Source: Apus apus (taxonomy: Eukaryota; Chordata; Aves; Apodiformes; Apodidae). Taken from it: 64,000 bases of DNA. This document shows, one piece after another, positions 41,901 to 53,900 of the stretch; the stretch's first letter is position 1; each line of letters starts with the position of its first letter. The notes under the pieces were generated by a model that did no database searches, was not told the DNA's origin, and was given only the letters and a program-made list of their open reading frames with translations. The position numbers and the translations under genes are program-made. The stretch lies in the NCBI RefSeq assembly GCF_020740795.1, contig NC_067295.1, positions 3,038,501-3,102,500 of the forward strand. The letters are read 5' to 3'.

Positions 41901-44900
41901 GAGTTGAAGTGGTGAAGGGAAACCTGACATCAGACCTGGTCCAGCAGGTCTGGGCTGCCCCTGAAATACAGAGAGGTGCTCTCTGTTATTTACCGGGTGC
42001 AGCTGCTCGCAGAGCTGGGGGGGTGACTGCTTCCCCAGCACAGGCACTGAGCTGGAAGCCTTTTGCCTGCCCAGCTTCTCGCTCTGCCCAAGGTCCCAAC
42101 CACTTCAAACATCAGCATAAGACATCAGGTAACCAGCGGTGAGAGGCAAAGCAGGTTTTGCCCACCCTTCCAACTGGCCTATGTTAAATGATGAGTTCTC
42201 AGCAGCTTTATTTGCCCTTGTTATCCCTGTGCTCCCGCAGGAACAGCCAGTGTGTAACATGGCAGTCATCAGGCCCAGCAGGTCAGCTTGGCACAGCATC
42301 ACTGGGCTTTGGGACCAAGAGCAAGTACAGAATGGCTGGAGACACACAGGGGCCATCTGCTCCATGTTAACATACAAGCATGGAGGGCATTAAACATGCT
42401 GAGGACCAAGGCACTGTTGTTTCCACATAAAGATCAAAAATGGTGCAGCAATGAACACTGTAAAACCCAGCATGATCTGCACGCATCCACCTACTGAAAC
42501 CACCTAAATTTCAACTGAAAACAGGAAGCAAATATTGGGAGAGTCCTCCTGAGAAAGACCAAAGAACAGGGTGAACTTCATCCTTTTTTAAGCAGGGAGC
42601 AGCTTCACACCTGGATCTCAGCAGGGTCAGGAGCCTGTGAGCCCCACAGGGGGTCCCTGCCTGGCTGCACAGCCAGCAGTTCTGCAGTCAAAAAAATCCC
42701 TTTTCTCCCCAGTGCCACCCAGCACTGCTGACCAGGAAAGTCTCAGTTTTCTTCCCTTAACTATTTCTTCCCACCTGGGTTCCCCACTGGAAAGTAACGC
42801 TGGGCACTGTCACCGCACAGGGAGGAGATCTGAACTCACCTTTGACCTGATATTCCTTAGTTGCCGGCTAACACTGGATCTGTCTTTCTTCAAGAAATCA
42901 GGGTTGCTTTTTGATTTCATAATATCTGGGGAGAAGCAAAAGAAACAGCATTACTGGTGCTTCCTGGTGCTCTTCTGCCCTCCCAGCCTGGACAAGTGCC
43001 CCAATGAGCCTGCCTCAAGCAGTGCTGCGAGAAGAGAGGACAGAGGGGACTTTTGGGGGTCTCAGCTCACCCACACAACATGCAGCATGAGGTTTTCCCA
43101 ATGCAAAATGCTGGAAGGCTTTCAAAGCCCACCAGCTTCCCACCCACAGGGCCGGAAGGAAGAACTGCCACAGGAGGGCAATTTGGGTCTGCCTGGTCCC
43201 TGCTTTCCCTGGTGAGTCTGTCTGCCAGGGGCAGAGGTGGGGAGCAGCATGAAACAGCCAAAAAGCACCAACCAGACCCATTACTGCCCAAGGGCTTGCA
43301 GGCCAGGAGGCACACGCTGGCTTGGGAAAACCACGATTGCTTAGAGCTGCTGGGGGAGGACTGACCATATCCCGATACAGTGGTGTTCACAGGGGACTTC
43401 TCTCCCTGAGCTTCTGTGGCTGCTTTCAGCTGCTCTTTCAACCTGCTGATATCACAGTCTGCCTTGGCCTTCACGATGCTCAGCTCCGTGTAGATGTCTT
43501 TGTACTTGTCGCTGGCGTATTTCTTATCCTGGCAGAGGAACAAGAAGAACCCAATGGAGTCAGGAGGACAAGCTGGAGCCAAGGAGGTTGTGAGTACAGT
43601 GAAGAGGAGCTTGGCAAACACGGATGGAAGAGGAGCCGACAGCAGGGAGGATTTTTGAGGCAATGCCCACGTTTCACACACGCTCTCAAAGCTGGGTCTG
43701 ACAGCAGGATGGGGCTTGAGGTGGGCAGAAAGCTGAGAGCCCAGGCAAGACCACCGTGCTGCCTGTGGATGCAGCACCTTCCTCATGGGATTGCCTGCTT
43801 GTGGGTTTTAGCTGTAGCAAAGGCACAGAGTTCAAGCAGAATTCCCAGAAATGGCCCTGGCAAAGAAGCCATCCGGAGCAATCCAGATCCAATGCTGGAG
43901 GCTGGGCAGATTTCTAACACTGGTAACTTCTGCCATTTCAAGCCTGATCTGATGTGACAGGAAACAGGGAAGAACACTGAAGGGGAAGTTTTCCCACAAG
44001 AAGGGAGAAGGGTAATTCCTGAGCTGATACAGTCACCAAGTGCTTTCCTGATGACACCAAAATGGTCATGGGTGTGCACTTGCATTCAGGGGAAAAAAGA
44101 CATGTTTCAACTCTGGGGCCAAGGGAGCTGAAATCTAAGCACCACACACAGAGCAGGGGAGCACAGCCCCTGGGCGTTACCCTCAGTGCTGTCTGCAGCT
44201 CGTCTTTGAGGGAGCTGATCTCCTGCTTCAGGTACTGGATTTCTGATTCTTTGACCCGCAGCAGGACCTGTGGGAAGAAAAGCAGCATGTGTTCACATCC
44301 CAGCAGACACAAGGCATTCCCAAGATGCTCACCCACTGTGACTGGTGACAATCGAGCCAGGGCTGGAGGTTCAGCCCCATGCTGGCTCCAAACCAGCCCC
44401 TCAAAGCTGCTGGTTTATCTGTCTTCTCGTTCAAGCAAGAAAATCACTCCTGGGTCTTGTGGGACCTTGCCCAAGCTTGCACCACTGCTGTGCTCCCTGC
44501 ACACCCCTCAGCTTGTTCATCCCCACTGCTTGGTGTGGACTGGATCCCAGGGGACAGAGGGTGAAGGAGGAAGAGCAGGTGTCCAGCTCGACATGGTGAG
44601 AAGGGAAAATCAGGACTCCAAAAGCCCCTGGCCCCATCGTACCCCACGATGCACGGTGCTGACCAGCCCTGATGGGTGGCTGTGGATTGCTCCCGGGATT
44701 CCACGGGCACTTGTGCCCACCAGTGCTGCCTGCTGGGCACAGCAGAGCTCACCTCCAGCTCGTAGGCGTCCTTGCCCTGCGTGAGAGGCGATCCAGCAGC
44801 CTCCCCCCCGCCCTCCCCGGTCAGCAGGGTCCGCAGGCGCGTGATCTCCGCAGCCAGGCGGTTATTCAGCTCCTGGGAAGAGGAGGAGAGTCGTGGTAGA

Positions 44901-47900
44901 AAGGGGGAGCGTGGAAAGTCGTGGCGGAAAGGGGGAGCGTGGCCACGGCTTGGCGCAGAGCCTACCCACCACGACTGCCCACTGGGGGGGGTTCACCTGT
45001 CACCCCCTGCACGGCGGGGACCCTCACCTGGTTGTGGGCGTTGAGCTCCTGGTTCTCCCGCTGGCACTGCCGGAGGGCCTGCCTCTCAGCCTCCAGCGCC
45101 TGCGCCAGGTGGGCGTTCTCCAGACACTTCTGGGAATACTGCTCCGAAAGCACCTCCAGCTCCCGCTGCACTGACTGCAGCTCCTCCCTGGAGAGACACG
45201 CAGCGGGTTGTGCCCTCCTCACACACACACACACACACGCACGCACAAACACCCCCGTGCCCACTCTTCCTCCAACACCCCGGACACCCCAACAGGGATC
45301 TAAGCACTGAGGACAAGGACTTGCACACTCCCTTTGGGAAAAACCTCAAGCCCAAGCCAGCCAGCACTTCCCTCTCCTGGCACAGCTGTGCTTGGGAAGC
45401 AAAGGGGATGGAAGGCTGTTCTCTAGGAGTTTAAATGGCAGGACTTCCTCATGTTTCCAGAAACTGCATTGATATCTACCAGGTTTGCTCTGGGCACTCA
45501 GGACAGTGAAGCTGAATGAAGGTAGACAAAGCGGCTTGGATGGAGCTTTGAGCAACCTGGACTAGTGGAAGGTGTCCCTACCCATGGCAGTGGGTTTGGA
45601 ACTAGATCATCTTTAAGGTCCTTTCCAACCCAACCCATTTTGTGATTATATGACAGCCTGGCCACAAAAAGCTAAGAGCTTTCTCCTTGCCTGGTTAGAT
45701 TTGGTTGAGCAACCTTCCCACAGTAGCTGCATGAAAAGCAGCACCACATTTGTGCATCTGCTACTTCTGGCGATCATAAAGCAGCTGAATTTGGGTAGTC
45801 GGGGGACACTGACCTGGAGCCTGAAATATTACAGGCAACCAGAAGCCTCCAATGAGCACAGCTGGCTCAGGACAGAGGGAAAAGGTCACAGAATCATAGG
45901 GGTTGGAAGAGACCAATGAACACAATTGAGTCCAATCCCCCTGCTACAGCAGGAACACCTAGGGCAGGAACAGGAACACGTCCAGATGGGTCATGAAAGT
46001 CTCCAGAGAAGAAGACCTCACAACCTCTCTGGGTAGCCTGTCCCAGGGCTCTGTCACCCTCACAGTAAAGAAGTTTCTCCTCATGTTGAGGTGGAACTTC
46101 CTGTGTTATCACTTAGTGCCATTTTCCCCCTATCCTATCACAGGGCACCACTGGAAAGAGACCGGCCCATTCTTGACATCCACTCTTCAGACACTTATAG
46201 TCTTCTCAAGACTGAACAGCCCCAGGTCTCTTAGCCATAAGTCCCTGAGATGACAGTTCTGCCCCTAACTCACTGCTGAAACCCACACATGGAGGACAAC
46301 AATGGCCTTACAGGTATTGCCTGCGGAGGGCCTCGATGTCGGCGTTGACGCTGCTGATCTGGGAGCGCTGGGACTTCTCCAGCTCTCGCTCCAGCTCCTC
46401 CCGGTGAGCGTTCTTCATGGCTTCAATGGCTGGGGGGGACAGCACAGCCTCAGCACCCAGCACCACTCCACCCAAGGGCCAGGTTTTTTGAGGTTTTTGT
46501 TCATTTTTTTTTAAAGAAACAAACCCCAAATCATCCCAGCAAACCTCCCACTGTCTTGCGGCCCCTCCAGTCTGTGCAAATCCCACTTTTTAAATAAATT
46601 CCAAAAGATTGTCCAATTCACGTGTTGTTTCCTGGATTGTGGGACTCCTAATGCAGAGACCCTGGGCTCCAGCCCTTTTAAAACTCCCTGGGGCACTGAC
46701 AAATTAATTCAGTATGGAATTGGCAAGAAATTAACCACAGGAATGACTAATGCCTGAGATGGAACAGAAAACGTATCAGACCACATTACAGCCAAGGAAG
46801 GGAGTACCAGGCCTGGAGAAGGACTCTTGAGATGGGCCTCCATCCAAAACGTTATGTCCCACCAGGCTCTTCCCATCTCCCTGTGATCCCCACCCAGCCC
46901 TCATTACAACCCACGCTCTGCTCCTTCCATCCCCGTGTCTCCATCAGCTCAGAGCTGCCCCACCGCCAAGGACCCACAGGCATGTCCTCATACCTGAAAT
47001 GGTGGCAGCTGTCTCTTCTGCCAGCAGGCGGTCCTTCTCCTCCCGCAGCTTCTCCAGCTCCCGCTGGTGCTGCCGCTGCAGGTCCTCGATCTTCTTCTGG
47101 TGTGTCTCCTCCATGGCTGCAAAGCCCCTCTCACATGTTGCCTGCAAAAGGGATGAGGGGAGCATGGGGCCAGTGTGACGGCAGCAGCAAGCCTGCTGGG
47201 AGCCACGTGCCAGCAGATAGGTGGGCACCTAGCTGTCATCTTGGGGTTCTTCTCCCTCCCCAGCCATGGAGCAGCCAGCCAAGGATGGACCTCGCAAGAT
47301 CAAAGCTTGTCCCATGACAGCTCCAGTGAAAGGGAAGGACAGGATAGGTCTGGAGTCAGACTCGACTGGGGAATGCAAATATATATTCAAAACAACAACA
47401 AAAAGCAACTGTGCCCCTTCTGCTCTCTTCTGCAATGCCTGATCTCATGAGGCCACCTCTGGGGCGGAAAGCAGACGACGCGTGACAGCAACAGGACCCA
47501 ACCAAGTATCGCTTCAGATGCTGCACAGGCAATTATGTGCTAATTGAATTACCAGGAGTGAACTTAGGTCAGGACATGGGGACAGCACTCTGGGAAGTCA
47601 GGAGACACCACCGGTGAGATCCTGAACTCCAACCTGGTCCTGCTCCCGGGACAGCCCCTGCTCCTGCCTGTGCAGAGGGACAAATGCAAAAGCCTGTTTC
47701 CAGTTCAGCCACCAGCCTGTCCACCCCACCAAGCGCATCGGGACCCCGGACGGACACACGGCTGCAGGACAGAGGACAGCAAAGCCACAGGCAGGCTCGA
47801 GCCACAAGCTGGACAGGGGAACGCACCAGGGATGCACGAGCCCCATCAGACATCTGGGGGCAACCCAAGCCAACTGCACTGGCTTTTCTCCCTCCTACTG

Positions 47901-50900
47901 TTACCTGCTGGTTTTATTTCCAGATTTCAATGGATTTCTTCTTCATTCACACTCATGTTTTCTGCAGGAACTGAGAACTGTCACCTAGAGACCACTGGGA
48001 CTCCATGGGAAATTTGAGTGGGACAAGTTCACTCCCCCAGTGACAAAAATGCTCACGACAGTGTAAGACCCACTGACTTGCACTCACATACAGTCCTCAG
48101 CTTCTCTTCATTGGTTAATGCTCTGTAACCTGAGCCACTCTGATGCCTAATTTTAAGCCCTGGTGCTTTTACTCCTCCTGTTCAGTCTGAATCCTCAGGG
48201 ACTCTTCATTTTCTCAGCCTTTTTAAAATTTATTTTTAAACTCCCAACTCCGTGCCAGAACCTGTCTGGACTTGGCTGCCTATGGAGAGGCACAAAGCAG
48301 GATTCTTCATTACCCCTCTAATGCTGGAGGAACACAGTGACGGCTCCTCCAGAGCTCTGGCTGCAGACTCAGTATTGAATGTACTGCAAATGCTCTGCCA
48401 TAAACCCAGGACACTTGGACATGTACAGACCAGTCTCTCGTGTTACTGATGTTACATTTTCCATCAGCTTCAGAAGAGAAGAATGGAGCACATTTTAACC
48501 TGTAAATCGGGCAGGTCTGCAATCGCCTGCTTAAGCTTTCTAACCCAGGGACATTTCTCTGTTGGTGTTTGTCCCCCTCCTTCCTACAGAGGTGCACCCT
48601 GCTCTCCCAGACCCCTCTCCCCAGAAGATGCTGCTTGCCTCCCTGACAGGGAAGCTTCAAGTTTTGGGAGAGCAGAGCTGAAAACAGAGGCAGGAGGTCA
48701 GGCTCACTGCTTGCTGTTCTTTTTCAGCCTCTATTGTGGTTCTGGCCTTTTTGCTTCTTCCAAAGCAAGAACAACCCCCAGTACAAACACCTGTTTGGTG
48801 TCCAACTCACGGGACCGGGTGTCCCGCTGACCTGAGCAGGGGATTCAAGAAGGGTTTTTCCTTCCTAAGGGCTTAGATGGAGGACATGGTGTTCAGTGAA
48901 CACATCACATTGCCCTTCCCCTGGACACCCAACTCAGCCCTGATAGGAAGCAGCAGAACTACTGCTCTGTCCAGGCTAAAACCAGCTCTTGGCTGGAGCT
49001 GAGTCCTGCTTTACCCCCAGCCCAAATGCATGCTGAGGATCTCGGGGCTGGAAGCAAACTCTCTCACAGTTTTGCAGACTCTGAAGAACAGCTGCTCCAC
49101 TAAACCATGGGCACAGCCTCTGCCTGCAGCCAGCACTGCTTCCCTCTTGGCTGCCTGCTCACCCTGGAGGTCTCCCTGGGTGCTGCCAGGAGTCCTCTCC
49201 TGCCCTACATCCACTTCCTAACTGGAAATTCTCTCCGATTGAAAACAAAACCCCAAATCCAAGAGGTTTCTTTCACACACTGTGCCATCTCAAGCTTGTT
49301 TTACAGCCAGTCCTGACTGGTGGAGCAACCTGAATGATGGCATTTCATTGCCACTGGGTTTTCCTGCACCTTGCCTGGGTTCCCCGTAACTATGCACCAT
49401 TTGTTGCATGAGGAATTGCTGGTGTGCAGCACCAGGGTGATTACCCTCATGGAGAGGAGCTCTGCTTTGCTGCAGAACTTGGCATCTGTTTGCAGCTACC
49501 TTCCCCAGGAACACCGAGTTTCCATTTCATCTTACATTTTTGAGGGCAGCAGAGAAAGACTGGAGATTTGATCAGACTGGGAAGGACAGAGTTGAGAAAT
49601 GTTTTTAAAGGGAAGTCACAATCCAAATGTGCACCTCAGGTACGAGGAGAAGTGCTACGGTCTTCAGAGTGAAGGGCAACATGAAGTTGTCGGGCTACTT
49701 GGAAACCCTCCCTCTACCTGTGGAGATTGCCTCCCATCATCAACCCTCCCACTGAGACCAAGCCCTCAGCAATGCATTTAGAACACCCCAGCATGGAGAA
49801 CAGGGAAATGCTGGGCTTTACAGAGGCCTTTCTCACACTTTGGGCCTTGCTTTGGCGTGGTGGCTCTTTCAGGGGACCACCCTCATTTCAGCAAGCAAAC
49901 CCCAGGACCAAACACACCCTCCCGTACACTCAGCAGCAGAAAGCAGAAAGGGTTAAATGTATCAAGACCTTTAAGTTTTCAAAGTCTTTCTGGTATTTTT
50001 CCCTCAAGGTGGAAGCGCTCCCCTCCAGATGCTTGTTCTCCAGCTCGTCCCTCATGACGTTCATCTGGGCCTCCAGCTCCTGGATGCGTTCCCTCAGCCC
50101 GTGCATGGAGTCCAGGTCAATGCCAGGGCCCTGCCCAGTGCCACCCACCTCATCGGCCACCCAGGTGTCCCCACCGCCCGGGCCTGCCGCGGGGGACACC
50201 TCTGGGTGCTGCCTCTGGTACTCGTCCAGGGTCTCCTGCAGGCGCTGCAGGTTCTGGCTGTAGTGTTCCTGCAGCGCCTGCAGCTCCTCGCCATGGATGA
50301 CCTGCAGCTCCTTGATCTTGGCCTGGAACTTATCCTCCAGCATTTGCATCTGCTCCACGTGATACCGCTCCATGTTCTGCTTGTCACGGACGATGGCATC
50401 CAGCTGGTTGAGGCCCTCTGTCCTCTCAGCCTTCAGAGCATCCTCTGTCCTGTTTAGCTGCTCTATCACGTTTCGAATCTCCTCCTCGTACCGTCCCTGC
50501 AGTTCACTCAGGCTCTTGCTGTGCTTCTGCTCTTCCTCCTCCAAGAGCCTTCGCTGACTGTCAAGCTGGGAGACCTTTGCTTTGAGGTCGGCGTTCTCCC
50601 GTTCCAGCATGGCGATCACCTCACCATACTCACCCTGCTGCTTCCTCAGCAAGTCCTCGTACTCATCCCGAAGGAGAGACACCGTCTTCACGCGCTCCTG
50701 GCAGAGAGCATCCATGCTCTGCAAGGATTCCTTGTAGGACTTCAGCTCTCTCTCATACTCCAGTCGGACTTTGCAAGCAGCGTAACAAACCTGAGCCTGG
50801 ACAATGGCATCTTGGACCAACAAAGAGGAATACCGTTCAAGGTCTGCCATGCACGGATGATATGAAAGACTCCGAGATATCTTCAGGAGTTTCTGACAGT

Positions 50901-53900
50901 CTCTCGTTGCTTCCTCAGGAGGCAGAGAGAGTAAGGCAACAGATATCTCCTTCAGAACATTCGATTTGTCCTTCAGTTGTTGGGCAAGATCTTCCTGAAT
51001 GGAAACAAGAGCTTCACTACTATGGTCCGGCAGGCTGCCAGTCTCCTTTGCCTTGGCTGATTCCTGACCTGGCACCATTTGGAGACAGCTCCCATCCCAG
51101 GAGATCTGGGTTCTTTCTGAGGCATCTTTTTGAATTTCAAGTGCTTCAGAAATCTGGTGCATAATTCTGTCAAAATCAGGAGTCCTGTATGCTTTGATGA
51201 TCTCCTCCAACATGCATTTATGCTGCTGGAGAGCTGTTTTGGTATTATGGAGGTCTTCTTCAATTGTTTTTAATCTCTGATGAAAAGATTCTCTCATTTT
51301 CTGTGCAACAAACCCAAGTTCTGCCTTGATCAATGTAGCATCTGCTACAGCACTGAGAAAACATGGAGAAAAGCCAAAACCTGTTGTTTCTGTTTTGCCC
51401 TCAGCTTCTCCTTCTCTGGTGCTCAAGTGCACTCTCAGCTCCTCTACCTGGCTCCAGAACTCCCCTTCCAGCACCAGCTTCTTAGATAGGACACCGGCCA
51501 GGTCAACTGCTGTATGAGAAACATTTGCTGGCTCCAACAAAACCACCTCAGCTGTTCCCTGGATCTCTCTCAGAAGCTGAGATATCTCAGAACTTGCATT
51601 TTTCAAAGACTCTGCTATTTGGTTGATGAGAGAGGCCTCGAATGCCACTCTCTCAGAAAGCCATCTCAGCTGGCCGGCATCAAACACTTCTGCTTGCTGC
51701 TCCTTGGAGACATGCTCCTCTTCACCCAAAAAGCCTCCTTCTGAAGTAGGTCTTCCTGCGATAACACTTTCACTCTGCTGATACTCCGATGGGTCTGGCG
51801 CCCCTCTCAAGGCTTGGATGGCGTTCAGTAAGGTTGTTTCCATGCTAGACAGAGTAACAAGGAACAAATCACCCTCTTTTTCCTCGTCTGATCTGGGCAA
51901 AGATCTCAGTTGCTCCCTGCACTTCTCTAAACAAGTCAGGGCTTGATCGTTTTTCATCTGGAAACCTCCCAGCTCACTAACGTGATTTTCTATGAGCTTG
52001 AACTTTTCCTGCCTTTCGCTCTCCAGCTGTGAGATCAAAGCACTGACTTGAGACAAGCTGGTCTGAAGCTGTTCCTGCAGCTGAGACTCTGTGCTGGCCC
52101 ACTGGTGGTGGAGGGCAATGAGAGTCTCCTGATTGTGGCCGTGCTGGCTTTCAAGCTTCATCGTTACATCTTTGAGTTTCTCCTCTGTAATATAAAGTTT
52201 GGTTTCCAGGGAATGGATGATTGAGAGATAGGTCTCAGAGTCACTTGTCCCTGATGACGGGTACCCAAGAGCTGGCTCTGATGACATGCTTTCTTCAGAA
52301 AGTGATCTGTCTTGGCTTGTGTCTGAAGAGGTACTGCTTGTCCAGTTTTTCTCCGACCCATCTGGATGGATGTATTTTTGGCACTGGATGCTCGAGAAAC
52401 GGATTCTTTGCCTCTTGGCTCCCATGATTCCTACATCAGGCTTTGCTAAGGTTTTCTGAACCAACTCTTGGTCCTGGAGCTCCACAACTTTCGACGGGGA
52501 ACCAAATTCCTCTGCTTGCCTCTGGGTGGTCTCAAGAACCTCCTCCTCCTCCTCCTTCAGTGCGTAAGTCAGAGCTGGGAGGACATCCTGAGTTTGCAGA
52601 GGCTGCCCCAGTTGACTTTCATCAGACTCAAGATTGGAGCCAAGGTCTTCTGCCTCCTCAGCACATGGACCTGTGCCTACACTAGCTAATTTCTTTAAAG
52701 CCTCCTCCTTGGCCTTTAGCTTTATTTTAGTCTCCTCTAAACTGCTATCTAAAGCAACCATTTTAACCAAAGCCTCACTGAGATCTTGATCTTTCTTCTC
52801 CACAATTCTCAAGTGCATTTCCTTAACGTGTCTCAGCTCTTCTTCTTTTTCTTTCAGCACCTTCTGCACACACTGGAACTGATCTGACACCTCCTCAAAT
52901 GACTGCTCCAGATTGTGGTAGTTGGTCTCTTCCATTTTCAACTTCGCCTGCAGCTTTGCGACTTCGTTATCCGACTCGGCGACCTGATTCATGAGCTCAT
53001 GGAACCGACATTTGATCTGATCTCTCTCTCTTTCGAGCTCCTTGATGTGCTCTGCAAGTTTCTGGATGCTGGCCTCCTTCACCATCAGCTGCTCCTCCAG
53101 CTGGTGGACAAGCTCGCTGCCTTCGAACTTTGCACTCAGCTTCTCCTTCTGCAGGATCTCCATTTGCTGCTCGTTGTTTTGCAGCTGGTTCTCATACTCA
53201 TTGGCCTTATCCTCCACCTCCTTCAGACTCCGTAGCAAAACCTGCTTCTCCCTCTCACAGCTCTCCAGCAGAGCCTCATAGTTCTTCTGCAGCTTCTCCT
53301 CCATGAGGACCCGTGCTTGCTCACTGGTGTTCAGCTGCCTGCTCAGGTCCGCGATCCTGTCTTGGAGCCGCTGCACCTCCTTCTGATGGTCCCTCTGCAA
53401 GGCCTGCTGCATCTCCAGGTCCCGCAGCTCTTGGGTCTTCTCCAGGAGCAGAGCCTCTGCATTCTTCAGCTTCTGCTCGCTGGCCTTCAGCTGGGAGCTG
53501 AGCGCGGCCTCACCGTGCTGCCACTCCTCCAGCTGCTCCTTGGCTTTCTCTTTTTCACTCCTCAGGTCGCTCTTCAGCTTGGCCAGGGTCTGCTCCTTGA
53601 TGGAGAGCTCGGCCGCCGCGTTACTGAGCCGCGCCTGCAGGCTCTGAATCTCGGCCTCGTGGTGCCGGATCACGTCCTTGGCCTCGGCGTAGCTGCGCTT
53701 CAGCGACTGAATCTGCTGATTGATCAGCTCCTGACGCTGGCACTGGGCTTCCAGCTCGCTTTGGAGGTCTTGGTTGACTTTGTGGAGCCTCTGCCAGGCA
53801 CCTGATGGCGAGGCGGCCACCTCGGTCTTAAAAAAATTGATTAAATACTAGATTAGTAACACTCTTGGCTCTCCCTTCTGAGTGTCACACCTCTGGCCAG

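Noticed and set aside
53818-53820. GTG as a start codon for the 1,296-codon minus-strand frame, making it an independent gene
   Set aside because: The frame continues upstream to a proper acceptor in phase with MPRIP exons, and the product is MPRIP-like coiled coil. An exon explains it better than a separate gene.
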